Positions 16,984-25,246 of a DNA stretch of 27,275 bases are shown one piece after another. The stretch is from Aliarcobacter butzleri. Its GTDB lineage: Bacteria > Campylobacterota > Campylobacteria > Campylobacterales > Arcobacteraceae. The notes beneath the pieces are model-generated. The model saw only the letters and a list, made by a program, of their open reading frames with translations, searched no databases and had not been told where the DNA came from. The DNA is taken from the NCBI GenBank assembly GCA_012522985.1, contig JAAYJJ010000172.1, positions 1 through 27,275 on the forward strand, written 5' to 3'. Both the position numbers and the translations under genes were made by a program. Within the stretch, counting starts at the first letter, position 1; each line of letters opens with the position of its first letter.

Positions 16984-17571
16984 TTAAGCCTCTTTTTGCT
17001 CTTTTATTCTAGAAAAGACTGCAAGTATGCTTAAAATACTTGCTACAATCATAATATAATACCCTGTAGATGGATAAGAGTGTGTTGTAAACTGTGCAAC
17101 TTTACCATCTCCAAAAACTGTTGGCATAAAAGGCTTTATTGTAAAAGCCCCCCAATCTTGCATATTATGTCCATACCAATACAACCATCCTGCATATTCA
17201 ACTAAAAATCCAAGAGGTAAAACAATAGGTACAACCATAAGTAACCAAGACCATTTACTATTCCAATATAGATATCCTATCATAGATAAGGTTAATAATA
17301 AGAAAAAATAAGGAACTATTTTTCTTTCTAACTGACCACCATGATCCATAAGGTCAAATTGTTGAAACATTGCCTTACCATTTACGATATCATCATAGGT
17401 ATAGAGTACTTCGCCGTTTACGGAACTTACTTGCTTTGGAAGTGGAGGGACTTCTTTTGCAAGGTTTGCTGTAAAATAGAATAAAATAGTTGCCATAAAG
17501 GTGGAAACTATCCAAAAAGAGGCATATAGAGTCTTTTTGCTCGTGAATCGATCCATAATAGACTTACCCAT
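16984..17571 (-). CDS. nosB: NosB-like membrane protein, first gene of the nos operon
   Basis: 195 residues with a TM helix at ~15-37 and three more in the second half. The N-terminal periplasmic part has VLYTYDDIVNGKAMFQQFDL, which is reminiscent of the N-terminal segment of quinol-dependent NO reductases. No histidine ligands of a catalytic haem-copper subunit are present, so it is not NorB. NosB is a membrane protein of unknown role found in clade II nos clusters, normally straight after nosZ. The ATG at 17571 has GGAG five bases upstream. Here it opens the operon, behind a regulated promoter; nosZ is absent. Assignment to NosB is by context and topology. Confidence 0.75.
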   Translation of the reverse strand: MGKSIMDRFTSKKTLYASFWIVSTFMATILFYFTANLAKEVPPLPKQVSSVNGEVLYTYDDIVNGKAMFQQFDLMDHGGQLERKIVPYFFLLLTLSMIGYLYWNSKWSWLLMVVPIVLPLGFLVEYAGWLYWYGHNMQDWGAFTIKPFMPTVFGDGKVAQFTTHSYPSTGYYIMIVASILSILAVFSRIKEQKEA

Positions 17572-17590
17572 AATATCTCCTTTTTATATT

Positions 17591-17608
17591 TACTACCTGT
17601 AGATAGTA
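17591..17608. promoter_or_regulatory. Rrf2-type operator O2, nosB side
   Basis: TACTAC-CTGTAG-ATAGTA is an inverted repeat with 5 of 6 arm positions matching and the same 6-base spacing as the perfect site at 17637-17660. It covers the predicted nosB start point (~17610), a position suited to repression. Confidence 0.65.
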
Positions 17609-17616
17609 TTAAACGA

Positions 17617-17645
17617 ACTATATACCTTTTTAAATTAAATACTAC
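17617..17645 (-). promoter_or_regulatory. Predicted promoter of the nos operon
   Basis: On the minus strand a TATAGT -10 element lies at 17617-17622. Seventeen bases upstream the -35 position (17640-17645) falls inside operator O1 and has poor consensus (GTAGTA). The transcript would begin near 17610, about 39 bases before the nosB ATG. Confidence 0.45.
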
Positions 17646-17660
17646 TTAAAGGTAGTATTT
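17637..17660. promoter_or_regulatory. Rrf2-type operator O1 (perfect 9-base inverted repeat)
   Basis: AAATACTAC (17637-17645), spacer TTAAAG, GTAGTATTT (17652-17660). The arms are perfectly complementary. The site abuts the -35 element of the Rrf2-gene promoter and overlaps the -35 position of the nos promoter, so it could control both. It shares the TACTAC-N6-RTAGTA core with O2. Confidence 0.75.
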
Positions 17661-17661
17661 C

Positions 17662-17690
17662 TTGACAAAAAAATAAAAAATTGTTAAAAT
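17662..17690 (+). promoter_or_regulatory. Sigma70 promoter of the Rrf2-family regulator gene
   Basis: TTGACA (17662-17667), 17-base spacer, TAAAAT (17685-17690). The implied start point is ~17697, which rules out the upstream in-frame TTG at 17681 as a start codon and supports the ATG at 17723. Confidence 0.7.
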
Positions 17691-17722
17691 GTCATTACAA
17701 CAATATAAGAGAGTATTATAAA

Positions 17723-18127
17723 ATGAATTTAAATGCAACATCACAATATGCTTTGAAAACCATCTCTTTTATCGCTTTGGAGCCACAAAAACTCTATAGT
17801 GCAAAAGAGATTTCACAAAGTCTTGATATCCCATATAAATATCTAACAAAGATTATGACAAAGTTGTCAAAAAATGGTGTCCTAACTGCTATACAAGGAA
17901 GAGCAGGGGGATTTGTTTTAGCACATGATACTAAGCAACTAACTATCAAAGATGTTTTAAATGCTTTAGAAGATGATAGTTATAAGCTTTGTATTTTAGG
18001 TGGTGGACTTTGCAATCAAGATAGAAAGTGCCAACTTCATGATTTGTGGAAAGATCCCAAAAAAGTAGTAAATAACGACTTTTTAGAGAAAACATTTTAT
18101 GAAATTAGCCACCAAAAAACCGCTTGA
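17723..18127 (+). CDS. Rrf2-family Fe-S transcriptional regulator (NsrR/IscR-like)
   Basis: 134 residues. Start chosen at the ATG giving MNLNATSQYALKTI, the standard Rrf2 N-terminus; AGAGAG lies nine bases upstream. A winged helix-turn-helix (~27-70: AKEISQSLDIPYKYLTKIM, then GRAGGF wing) is followed by a cysteine triplet C90-x6-C97-x5-C103 that fits the [2Fe-2S]/[4Fe-4S] site of NsrR and IscR. Divergent from nosB with two operators in the shared 151-base gap, and next to a YgbA homologue, which in enterobacteria is a member of the NsrR regulon. So it is probably an NO or redox sensing repressor of the nos operon and of itself. NsrR identity is inference; IscR-like or another Rrf2 subgroup remains possible. 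Confidence 0.85.
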   Translation: MNLNATSQYALKTISFIALEPQKLYSAKEISQSLDIPYKYLTKIMTKLSKNGVLTAIQGRAGGFVLAHDTKQLTIKDVLNALEDDSYKLCILGGGLCNQDRKCQLHDLWKDPKKVVNNDFLEKTFYEISHQKTA

Positions 18128-18443
18128 TTTTAGATAAACCAAGTCTAATACCGCTATATTTCATAACTCTTGCTACTTCTTTGTACTTTTGTTTTTCATA
18201 GCAAGGTGCTGGACATGTTCTGCACTTTGGCTTTTCTTCATGTGGACACTCTAAAAGCCTATCTATAGCGTATAAAACTAGTTCATAGGATTTATCACAT
18301 ATAAAAAACTTAAACTCAAACTCTTTGTTTTTGTAGCTTGTTTTTATATTCCTTTCTTTGCATTCATAACCCTTGCCTATGCAATATGTTTCAAAAAACT
18401 TTTTCAAAGTTAAAACCTCTTGTTCAAATTTTTCTAAGGTCAT
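18105..18443 (-). CDS. YgbA-like protein (nitrous oxide-stimulated promoter family)
   Basis: 112 residues. The C-terminal half has the family's cysteine pattern CPHEEKPKCRTCPAPCY (C66, C74, C77, C81) followed by VMKYSGIRL. In E. coli YgbA is controlled by NsrR and is linked to recovery from nitrosative stress; its biochemical role is unclear, but four conserved cysteines suggest a metal or Fe-S site. The ATG at 18443 has AAGGA seven bases upstream. Its 3' end overlaps the convergent Rrf2 gene by 23 bases. The intergenic Fnr-type box at 18503-18516 could also serve this gene, since a weak -10 (TAAATT, 18475-18480 on the minus strand) sits at the right distance. Confidence 0.82.
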   Translation of the reverse strand: MTLEKFEQEVLTLKKFFETYCIGKGYECKERNIKTSYKNKEFEFKFFICDKSYELVLYAIDRLLECPHEEKPKCRTCPAPCYEKQKYKEVARVMKYSGIRLGLSKIKRFFGG

Positions 18444-18502
18444 ATTGAGTTCCTTATAGAGATAATTGAGTCTTAATTTATCAAAAATTTAAAGATATTT
18501 CA

Positions 18503-18516
18503 TTGACATTCATCAA
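18503..18516. promoter_or_regulatory. Crp/Fnr-type box between ygbA-like and crp/fnr-like genes
   Basis: TTGAC-ATTC-ATCAA. For the rightward Crp/Fnr gene, TACTAT at 18539-18544 is a -10 candidate that puts the box at -41.5. The spacing for the leftward gene is also compatible with -41.5, through a weaker -10. Confidence 0.55.
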
Positions 18517-18588
18517 GTGATACTTATAAAGTTTATGATACTATTAGCACACTCAAATATTTGTAGTAGCAATTTATAAGGTTTTTAG

Positions 18589-19242
18589 GTGGTAGAACAA
18601 AAAGAGTATTTATATCAACATCCTTTGTTTTTTGATTTAAGTGAAGAGGAGCTAGATGCTTTGGCAAATGCTACTTCGATTAAAAAATATTATAAAGGTA
18701 ATATTCTTTTTTATGAAAAAGATAAAAATGAAAATATCTATTTTTTATCTAGCGGAGCTTTAAAAATCTATAAAGTTGATAGACTTGATAATGAGATTTT
18801 TATGTACAATATAAATGAAGGCAATCTAATCTCAGAAATCACTGATCTTGATGGAACTATAGGTTGCTATGCAAATGCAGAGTTTATAAAAGATTCTACT
18901 GTTTTAATCTTTGATTATGGTGCATTTAAAGATATTTTTTCGACAAACACTAAGTTTTTATTAAATATCATAAAAGAGTTTGCCAAAAAAACAAAGATGC
19001 TTCAATGTATTATAAATAGAGAGATAGTTTTTGATGGTACTGCTAAGGTTGCTTTTATGTTAGCTCATGATTTGGAGAGTTTTAACACCCTAAAAAAAGG
19101 AGAAGTGGCTTATATGCTAAATATCCAACCAGAAACACTATCTAGAATATTAAATAAACTTCTTAGACAAAATTTAATCCAAAATGATGGACAAAAACTA
19201 CAAATAATAGATATGGAAGGATTACGTGCTTGTTATGAATAG
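18589..19242 (+). CDS. Crp/Fnr-family transcriptional regulator
   Basis: 217 residues. A cyclic-nucleotide-type beta-barrel (~10-115), long dimer helix (~120-150) and C-terminal helix-turn-helix with recognition helix in IQPETLSRILNKLLRQ (~180-195). There is no N-terminal or barrel cysteine cluster as in Fnr, so it is not an Fe-S oxygen sensor of that kind; it resembles the NssR/Dnr/NnrR group that responds to NO or other signals. Starts with GTG at 18589, preceded by AAGG. An Fnr-type box in its own promoter suggests autoregulation. It is 18 bases ahead of the PilJ-domain gene, which precedes napA, so it is the best candidate to bind the boxes at 2736, 2801, 18503 and 20650. Confidence 0.88.
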   Translation: MVEQKEYLYQHPLFFDLSEEELDALANATSIKKYYKGNILFYEKDKNENIYFLSSGALKIYKVDRLDNEIFMYNINEGNLISEITDLDGTIGCYANAEFIKDSTVLIFDYGAFKDIFSTNTKFLLNIIKEFAKKTKMLQCIINREIVFDGTAKVAFMLAHDLESFNTLKKGEVAYMLNIQPETLSRILNKLLRQNLIQNDGQKLQIIDMEGLRACYE

Positions 19243-19260
19243 TCAAAAAGGAGAGATCCA

Positions 19261-20577
19261 ATGAAAATGGTAAAAATAACATCTAAAATTAAATTTATTA
19301 CTACAATTTTATCTCTTATTACTATAACTATGGCTGGAGTTACCGTATATTTAAACAATAAAACAACCCAAGATGCAAATATAGTAAATGTTTCTGGTAA
19401 ACAAAGAATGCTTACTCAAAAGATAGCAAAAGAGATACTTTTGTATGATCACGTCTCACAACATCTTCAAGATGAGCTAGAAAAAAGCATTAAAGAGTTT
19501 GATGACTCTTTAAATGACTTATATTTAGGTAATATCCAAAGAGGTTTATATGCCCCACCAACACAAGGAATCAAAAGTTCTTTGGAGGTTATTATAAATA
19601 TTTGGAATGATTTTCATCAAGATATAGTTGTTTTTTTAGAAAAGCGAAAACTATCAAAAGAGTATCATAATAAACTAATAGATCAAGATAAACTTTTATT
19701 ACAACTATCTGAAGAGATTATACAACAAGCTATAACTTTGGATGTTAATTTAAATACATTAGATAAGATAGCAAAACAAAGAATGCTAACACAAAAGATG
19801 TTATTGCATATCAATGGCTTTGCAGTAGATAGAAATAAGAGTGATTTTAAAAGCTTTTATGAAACATTAGATAGTTTTGAAAAAACAATACTATTTTTTA
19901 AAGACTATAGCAATATTCAAAATAGTAGTGAGTTATTAGTGACTTTAGATAAAATCTCTAGTGAACTTGAACTTTTTAAAGAAGATGCAAATAGTTTTGT
20001 TGATAATGAGGTCTCTTTAGAGAGATTGTTAGATAAAATAGCTATAAAAAATATTATACTTTTAAATAGTGTAGATGAATTAGTATCAGCATATAGTCTA
20101 TACTCTAAAGAGCAAAGAAAGTTTTTACAAAATTTTCAATATATTGCTATTTTGATATCTATACTATTTATTTCATATGCTTTTGCTTTGATTTTAAATA
20201 TTCAATCACTATTTGAAAGCTTTGTATCAAGGTCTAAAGAGATATCAAACCTTACTACACCAAATAAGCCTGTAATGTTCGCTGAAGGTGAAGAGACTGA
20301 TGAGCTAAGTGTTGCTTCAAAGCATATAGATAGCTTTACAAAAGATATAAACCAAATCATAACTCAAGCAAATTTAGCCTTAGAAGAGTCTCAAAAAGCT
20401 ATAGAAAAACTAGCAAATATCTCTATTGATGAGTATGAATCAGAAAATGTAGAGAATGAAAAGTTGAAAAAAACCTTAAATACTAGTGAAGATATAGCTA
20501 TACAATCCCTAGAAGAGTTAGCAGTAACTGCTAAAAAACTACAAAAACTTCAAGAAAACTTTAATAATTTACAATAA
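19261..20577 (+). CDS. PilJ-domain (NarX-like sensor) membrane protein without an output domain
   Basis: 438 residues. TM helix ~9-30, periplasmic region ~31-290, TM helix ~293-313, then a ~125-residue cytoplasmic tail made mainly of coiled coil. The periplasmic part contains two PilJ-type helices: GKQRMLTQK (46-54) and KQRMLTQK (172-179), so it is a tandem of two nitrate-sensor-like modules. No histidine kinase, chemoreceptor signalling or cyclic-nucleotide domain follows. AAAGGAG precedes the ATG. It lies 18 bases after the Crp/Fnr gene and upstream of napA. It may pass a nitrate signal by protein contact, for example to the adjacent regulator or to the kinase at 1251-2678; this is inference. 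Confidence 0.82.
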   Translation: MKMVKITSKIKFITTILSLITITMAGVTVYLNNKTTQDANIVNVSGKQRMLTQKIAKEILLYDHVSQHLQDELEKSIKEFDDSLNDLYLGNIQRGLYAPPTQGIKSSLEVIINIWNDFHQDIVVFLEKRKLSKEYHNKLIDQDKLLLQLSEEIIQQAITLDVNLNTLDKIAKQRMLTQKMLLHINGFAVDRNKSDFKSFYETLDSFEKTILFFKDYSNIQNSSELLVTLDKISSELELFKEDANSFVDNEVSLERLLDKIAIKNIILLNSVDELVSAYSLYSKEQRKFLQNFQYIAILISILFISYAFALILNIQSLFESFVSRSKEISNLTTPNKPVMFAEGEETDELSVASKHIDSFTKDINQIITQANLALEESQKAIEKLANISIDEYESENVENEKLKKTLNTSEDIAIQSLEELAVTAKKLQKLQENFNNLQ

Positions 20578-20592
20578 AAAACAATAAATAAA

Positions 20593-20618
20593 AGCTCCTA
20601 TTACCTAAAATAGGGGCT
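20593..20618 (+). terminator. Hairpin downstream of the PilJ-domain gene (weak terminator candidate)
   Basis: AGCTCCTATT (20593-20602) pairs with AATAGGGGCT (20609-20618) with one G-T pair and a 6-base loop. No T run follows on the plus strand, so it is at best a weak or factor-assisted terminator. It sits 15 bases after the stop codon and before the napA promoter. Confidence 0.35.
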
Positions 20619-20649
20619 TGTAGTATAATTTCCACTAAATATAATCTTC

Positions 20650-20663
20650 TTGACCGAGGTCAA
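20650..20663 (+). promoter_or_regulatory. Crp/Fnr-type box of the nap operon promoter
   Basis: TTGACC-GA-GGTCAA is a perfect 14-base palindrome. A TAAAAT -10 candidate lies at 20687-20692, placing the box centre near -42 and the start near 20699, about 57 bases before napA. No -35 hexamer is visible. Best of the four boxes in the window. Confidence 0.75.
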
Positions 20664-20755
20664 AGACTTTAAGTTTACCTTATTGATAAAATTACTTCAT
20701 TAATCTAAGAAACTTCTACTCTTTGATTATGAATCAATATAAGGAGGACAAAGAA

Positions 20756-23572
20756 ATGTCTTTAAATCGTAGAGATTTTTTGAAAAGCTCAGCAGCAGCA
20801 AGTGCAGCAGCAGCAGTAGGTATGAGTGTACCAAGCAGCTTAAGTGCAAAAGCCACAGCAGCTGAAGCTGGATGGAGATGGGATAAGGCTGCATGTAGAT
20901 TTTGTGGTACTGGATGTGGTATTATGCTAGCAACCAAAGATGGCAAAATAGTCGCAGTCAAAGGTGACCCAGCAGCTCCTGTAAATAGAGGACTTAACTG
21001 TATTAAAGGTTATTTTAATGCTAAGATTATGTATGGAGCAGATAGATTAAAAACTCCACTTCTTAGAGTAAACTCTAAGGGCGAATTTGATAAAAATGGT
21101 AAATTTGCACCAGTTTCATGGAAAAGAGCTTTTGATGAGATGGAAAAACATATCAAAAGAGCTTTAAAAGAGAGTGGTCCAGAGGGTGTTGGTGTATTTG
21201 CATCAGGTCAATATACTATTATGGAAGGTTATGCATCGCTTAAAATGATGAGAGCTGGATTTAGATCTAATGCTTTTGATCCAAATGCAAGACACTGTAT
21301 GGCTAGTGCGGTTGTTGGTTTTTACCAAACATTTGGTATAGATGAGCCAAGTGGATGTTATGATGATATTGAGCTTACTGATACTGTTGTAGCATGGGGA
21401 TCAAATATGGCAGAAATGCACCCTATTTTATGGTCAAGGGTAACTGATAGAAAACTATCAGATCCAGATAGAGTAAAAATAGTAAGTATCCAAACATATA
21501 CACATAGAACTTCAGATATAGCTGATATTGAGATTATTTTTACACCAAATACAGACCTTGCCTTATGGAACTATATAGCTCATGAGATAGTATATAATCA
21601 TCCAGAAGCTATTGATTGGGATTTTGTAAATAAACATATCGTATTTTGTTCGCAACCTGTAAATATTGGTTATGGTATGAGAAGAGAGGGTGAAAAATCT
21701 CTAAAAGAGGGTAAATATAGTGCTAAAGAGATGGAAATCATCAAAAAAGAGATGCAAACTATAGTTTCACCTACTGAAGGTCCAGCACTAGAGCCTTTTG
21801 GATATAAAGCTGGAGATAAAATGGATCATATAGCAGGAAATCTTGCACACTGGGAGATCTCTTTTGAAGAGTATAAAAAATTCCTAGCTCCATATACTGT
21901 TGATTATGTTGCACAAATATCAAAAGGTGATCCAGATGAGCCAATAGAGCAGTTTAAAGAAAAACTAAAACAACTAGCAGCTTTATATATAGAAAAAGGA
22001 AGAAAAGTTGTAAGTTTCTGGACTATGGGTATGAACCAGCATACAAGAGGAACATGGGTAAATACACTATCATATAATGTTCACTTTTTACTAAACAAAC
22101 AAGCTCACCCTGGAAGTGGAGCATTTAGTTTAACAGGTCAGCCAAGTGCATGTGGTACAGCAAGAGAGGTTGGTACATTTACGCATAGACTTCCAGCAGA
22201 TATGATGATAGAAAATCCAAATCATAGAAAAATCTGTGAAGATGTATGGAAAGTTCCACACGGTACTATAAACCCAGTTGGTGTTCAACATATTATGAAA
22301 ATTCATAGAGATATAGAAGATGGACTTATTAAATTTGCATGGGTAAATGTTTGTAATCCATACCAAGATACAGCAAGTGCAAGTCATTGGATAAAAGCAG
22401 CAAGAGAAATGGATAACTTTATAGTTACAAGTGATGGATATCCAGGTATTAGTGCAAAAGTATCAGATCTTATCTTACCATCAGCTATGATATATGAAAA
22501 ATGGGGTGGATATGGTAATGCTGAAAGAAGAACACAACTTTGGAGACAACAAGTAGTTCCTGTTGGAGATGCTATGAGTGATACATGGCAATGGGTAGAG
22601 TTATCAAAAAGATTTACAGTTAAAGATGTATGGGGTGGATATGCTCCAAGTGGCCCAAGAAAAGAGGCACTACCAGATCTTATAGCAGAAGCTAAAAAAA
22701 TGGGATATAGCGAAGATACAACAATGTATGAGATTTTATTTGCAAATGAAAGAGCAAGATCATACAAACTAGATCAAAATGACCCAGTACAAAAAGGTTA
22801 TGATAATACTGAAGGTTATGGAGATAGCAGAAAAGTACTAGGTAGTGATGGTAAGGTATTTGAAGGTTATGGTTTCTTTATCCAAAAATATCTATTTGAA
22901 GAGTATGCAGATTTTGGTAGAGGACACGCTCACGACTTAGCAGACTTTGATACATATCATAAAGTAAGAGGATTAAAATGGCCAGTTGTTGATGGTAAAG
23001 AGACACAATGGAGATTTAATACTCAATATGACCCATATGCAAAAAAATATGGAGCCGAAACAGGCCATACTGAGTTTGCATTTTATGGTACACTAGCAAA
23101 AGAGCTTCCATATGGAGATCTAAAAGGTGTAACAAATAAAGATAAAACATCTCTAAAAAACAAAGCAAAAATCTTTGCAAGACCATATATGGATTATCCA
23201 GAGACTCCAGATCAAGAGTTTGATACATGGTTATGTACAGGTAGGATGCTAGAGCATTGGCATAGTGGAACTATGACTATGAGAGTTCCAGAGCTATATC
23301 GTGCAGTTCCAGAAGCACTTTGTTATATGCACCCAAAAGATGCAGAGAAAAACAGTGTAAAACAGGGTGAATATTGTTGGGTTGAAAGTAGAAGAGGTAA
23401 AGTAAAAGCAAGAGTGGAAACTAGAGGAAGAAATAGACCTCCAAGAGGACTTGTATATGTACCTTGGTTTGATGAGAAAGTTTTAATAAACAAAGTTTGT
23501 TTGGATGCAACTTGTCCGCAATCAAAACAAACAGACTTCAAAAAATGTGCGGTTAAAATATATAAAGCGTAA
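20756..23572 (+). CDS. napA: NapA, periplasmic nitrate reductase catalytic subunit
   Basis: 938 residues from the ATG at 20756, chosen because AAGGAGG lies eight bases upstream and the protein then opens with the twin-arginine leader [10 protein letters not shown]. The upstream in-frame ATG at 20723 would bury the leader. The [4Fe-4S] motif is C47-x2-C50-x3-C54-x27-C82, and the molybdenum-ligating cysteine is C181 in RHCMAS. Further NapA/FDH-family segments run through the Mo-bis-MGD domains to the C-terminal VYVPWFDE. Reduces nitrate to nitrite in the periplasm, with electrons from NapB. Its length is close to the Campylobacterota form, which is longer than enterobacterial NapA. First gene of napAGHBF-x-L. 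Confidence 0.97.
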   Translation: MSLNRRDFLKSSAAASAAAAVGMSVPSSLSAKATAAEAGWRWDKAACRFCGTGCGIMLATKDGKIVAVKGDPAAPVNRGLNCIKGYFNAKIMYGADRLKTPLLRVNSKGEFDKNGKFAPVSWKRAFDEMEKHIKRALKESGPEGVGVFASGQYTIMEGYASLKMMRAGFRSNAFDPNARHCMASAVVGFYQTFGIDEPSGCYDDIELTDTVVAWGSNMAEMHPILWSRVTDRKLSDPDRVKIVSIQTYTHRTSDIADIEIIFTPNTDLALWNYIAHEIVYNHPEAIDWDFVNKHIVFCSQPVNIGYGMRREGEKSLKEGKYSAKEMEIIKKEMQTIVSPTEGPALEPFGYKAGDKMDHIAGNLAHWEISFEEYKKFLAPYTVDYVAQISKGDPDEPIEQFKEKLKQLAALYIEKGRKVVSFWTMGMNQHTRGTWVNTLSYNVHFLLNKQAHPGSGAFSLTGQPSACGTAREVGTFTHRLPADMMIENPNHRKICEDVWKVPHGTINPVGVQHIMKIHRDIEDGLIKFAWVNVCNPYQDTASASHWIKAAREMDNFIVTSDGYPGISAKVSDLILPSAMIYEKWGGYGNAERRTQLWRQQVVPVGDAMSDTWQWVELSKRFTVKDVWGGYAPSGPRKEALPDLIAEAKKMGYSEDTTMYEILFANERARSYKLDQNDPVQKGYDNTEGYGDSRKVLGSDGKVFEGYGFFIQKYLFEEYADFGRGHAHDLADFDTYHKVRGLKWPVVDGKETQWRFNTQYDPYAKKYGAETGHTEFAFYGTLAKELPYGDLKGVTNKDKTSLKNKAKIFARPYMDYPETPDQEFDTWLCTGRMLEHWHSGTMTMRVPELYRAVPEALCYMHPKDAEKNSVKQGEYCWVESRRGKVKARVETRGRNRPPRGLVYVPWFDEKVLINKVCLDATCPQSKQTDFKKCAVKIYKA

Positions 23573-23637
23573 GAGGGTGTATTGGTTTGAACAATATTAA
23601 TCCAAAAGATGTTTTAAAAGAGAATAAAGAAGTAAAA

Positions 23638-24432
23638 ATGAAAAAACTAGCAAACGAAAATAGAAGGGAATTTTTCTTAAACATTTCAAGAACAGCTGGA
23701 TTAGCTGCTCTTGGTGGGCTTGTATGGAGTGCTTATGTAGATGAAGTGAAGGCAAATACATTGGCTCTTAGGCCTCCAGGGGCATTGCCTGAAAAGGAGT
23801 TTTTGAAATCTTGCATAAAATGTGGAATGTGTGTTATAGCTTGTCCTTTTGATACTTTGAGACTTGCAAAACCAGGTGAAAATCTTCCTATGGGAACACC
23901 ATATTTTATAGCAAGAGATATTCCTTGCTATATGTGCCCAGATATACCTTGTGTGCCAGTTTGTCCAACAAATGCTTTGGATGAAATGCTCGTAAGTACA
24001 GATGGAAAGCTAGATATAAACAAAGCAAGAATGGGTGTGGCAGTTGTTGATACACTAAATTGTATAGCTTTTTGGGGAATTCAGTGTGATGCTTGTTATA
24101 GAGCTTGTCCACTCTTAGGCGAGGCATTATATTTGGTTCACGAAAAAAACGAAAGAACAGGAAAACATGCATTTTTAAAACCAGTAGTAAATAACGATAT
24201 CTGTACAGGATGTGGACTTTGTGAAAAGGCTTGTGTTACAGAAAAACCAGCTATTACAGTAGTTCATAGAGATGCAATTATTGGAAAAGCAGGTGATTAT
24301 TATATCAAAGGTTGGGATAAGGCAGATGAAGCAAGACTAGAACATGCTACTAGTCAAACAACAAAAACAGAAATTAGCAAAGAAAAAGCTATAGATTCAC
24401 TAAATGACTTGGGAGGATTATTAGATGATTAA
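23638..24432 (+). CDS. napG: NapG, periplasmic ferredoxin of the quinol-oxidising NapGH complex
   Basis: 264 residues from the ATG at 23638. Twin-arginine leader NRREFFLNISRTAGLAALGG, then four cysteine groups: CIKCGMCVIAC, CYMCPDIPCVPVC, CDACYRAC and CTGCGLCEKAC. The LALRPPGALPEKE segment is shared with NosG (15038-15763), so the two are paralogues in parallel respiratory chains. An in-frame TTG at 23587 would add 17 residues and has AGAGGG upstream; the ATG has only a weak AAGAAG, so the start is uncertain. Passes electrons from NapH toward NapB/NapA. Overlaps napH by 8 bases. Confidence 0.92.
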   Translation: MKKLANENRREFFLNISRTAGLAALGGLVWSAYVDEVKANTLALRPPGALPEKEFLKSCIKCGMCVIACPFDTLRLAKPGENLPMGTPYFIARDIPCYMCPDIPCVPVCPTNALDEMLVSTDGKLDINKARMGVAVVDTLNCIAFWGIQCDACYRACPLLGEALYLVHEKNERTGKHAFLKPVVNNDICTGCGLCEKACVTEKPAITVVHRDAIIGKAGDYYIKGWDKADEARLEHATSQTTKTEISKEKAIDSLNDLGGLLDD

Positions 24433-25246
24433 CTTTATATATAAACATCGGTTTTTAATCCTAAGAAGAGTAAGTCAACTCTCCTTACTTATTCTTTATT
24501 TTGGTGCAAATGTTTGGGGTTGGAAGATATTAGTAGGTGATTTAAGCTCATCACTTTTGTTTGATATGATACCACTTAGTGATCCTTTTGCAGTTTTGCA
24601 GATGTTAAGTGCTGGAGCAGTTTTGGCGATAGATGTGATTATAGGAGCTATTATAATAGCACTATTTTACTTTATTGTTGGTGGAAGAGTCTTTTGTTCT
24701 TGGGTTTGTCCAATCAATATGGTAACAGATTTAAGTAACTATATAAGAAGAAAATCAGGATTAAATAAAATCCAAAAAAGACAACCTGCAACTAGAAATA
24801 TAAGATATTGGGCTTTGGGATTATCCTTTATTATCTCATTTTTTATGGGAGTAGCAGCATTTGAGCTTATTTCTCCTATAGGTATGACTCATAGAGGTAT
24901 AATCTTTGGATTAGGCTTTGGCTGGGCTGCTATGCTTGTTATATTTTTATTTGATTTATTTGTTTTAAAAAACGGTTGGTGTGGTCATATTTGTCCTTTG
25001 GGTGGATTTTATTCACTTCTTGGCAGATATAGTTTGATTAGAGTAGATCACGATGTTGATAAATGTACCCTTTGTATGAAATGTAAAGAAGTTTGTCCAG
25101 AAAATCAAGTTTTGTTTATGATAGGAAAATCAAGTGAGCAGGTTTTAAATGGTGAATGTACAAACTGTGGTAGATGTGTTGAAGTTTGTGATGATGATGC
25201 TCTAAATTTTTCAATAAGAAAGTTTTATGAGGAGAATAAAAAATGA
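24425..25246 (+). CDS. napH: NapH, membrane quinol dehydrogenase subunit
   Basis: 273 residues with four TM helices, CSWVCP and CGHICP motifs at the membrane face, and two [4Fe-4S] groups near the C-terminus: CTLCMKCKEVC and CTNCGRCVEVC. It oxidises menaquinol and transfers electrons through NapG to NapB. Campylobacterota lack NapC in many species and use NapGH as the main route, which fits the absence of napC here. Overlaps napB by 4 bases. Confidence 0.93.
   Translation: MINFIYKHRFLILRRVSQLSLLILYFGANVWGWKILVGDLSSSLLFDMIPLSDPFAVLQMLSAGAVLAIDVIIGAIIIALFYFIVGGRVFCSWVCPINMVTDLSNYIRRKSGLNKIQKRQPATRNIRYWALGLSFIISFFMGVAAFELISPIGMTHRGIIFGLGFGWAAMLVIFLFDLFVLKNGWCGHICPLGGFYSLLGRYSLIRVDHDVDKCTLCMKCKEVCPENQVLFMIGKSSEQVLNGECTNCGRCVEVCDDDALNFSIRKFYEENKK

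Noticed and set aside
17661..17674. Fifth Crp/Fnr box
   Set aside because: TTGACA here is a -35 element 17 bases before TAAAAT; there is no matching right half-site.
17681..17722. Earlier TTG start for the Rrf2 gene
   Set aside because: It lies before the predicted transcription start (~17697) and adds residues absent from the family's N-terminus.
20723..20755. Earlier ATG start for napA
   Set aside because: The strong AAGGAGG site serves the ATG at 20756, and the upstream start would place 11 residues before the twin-arginine leader.
22130..22767. Antisense reading frames within napA
   Set aside because: They are shadows of the conserved napA coding frame with no independent signals.
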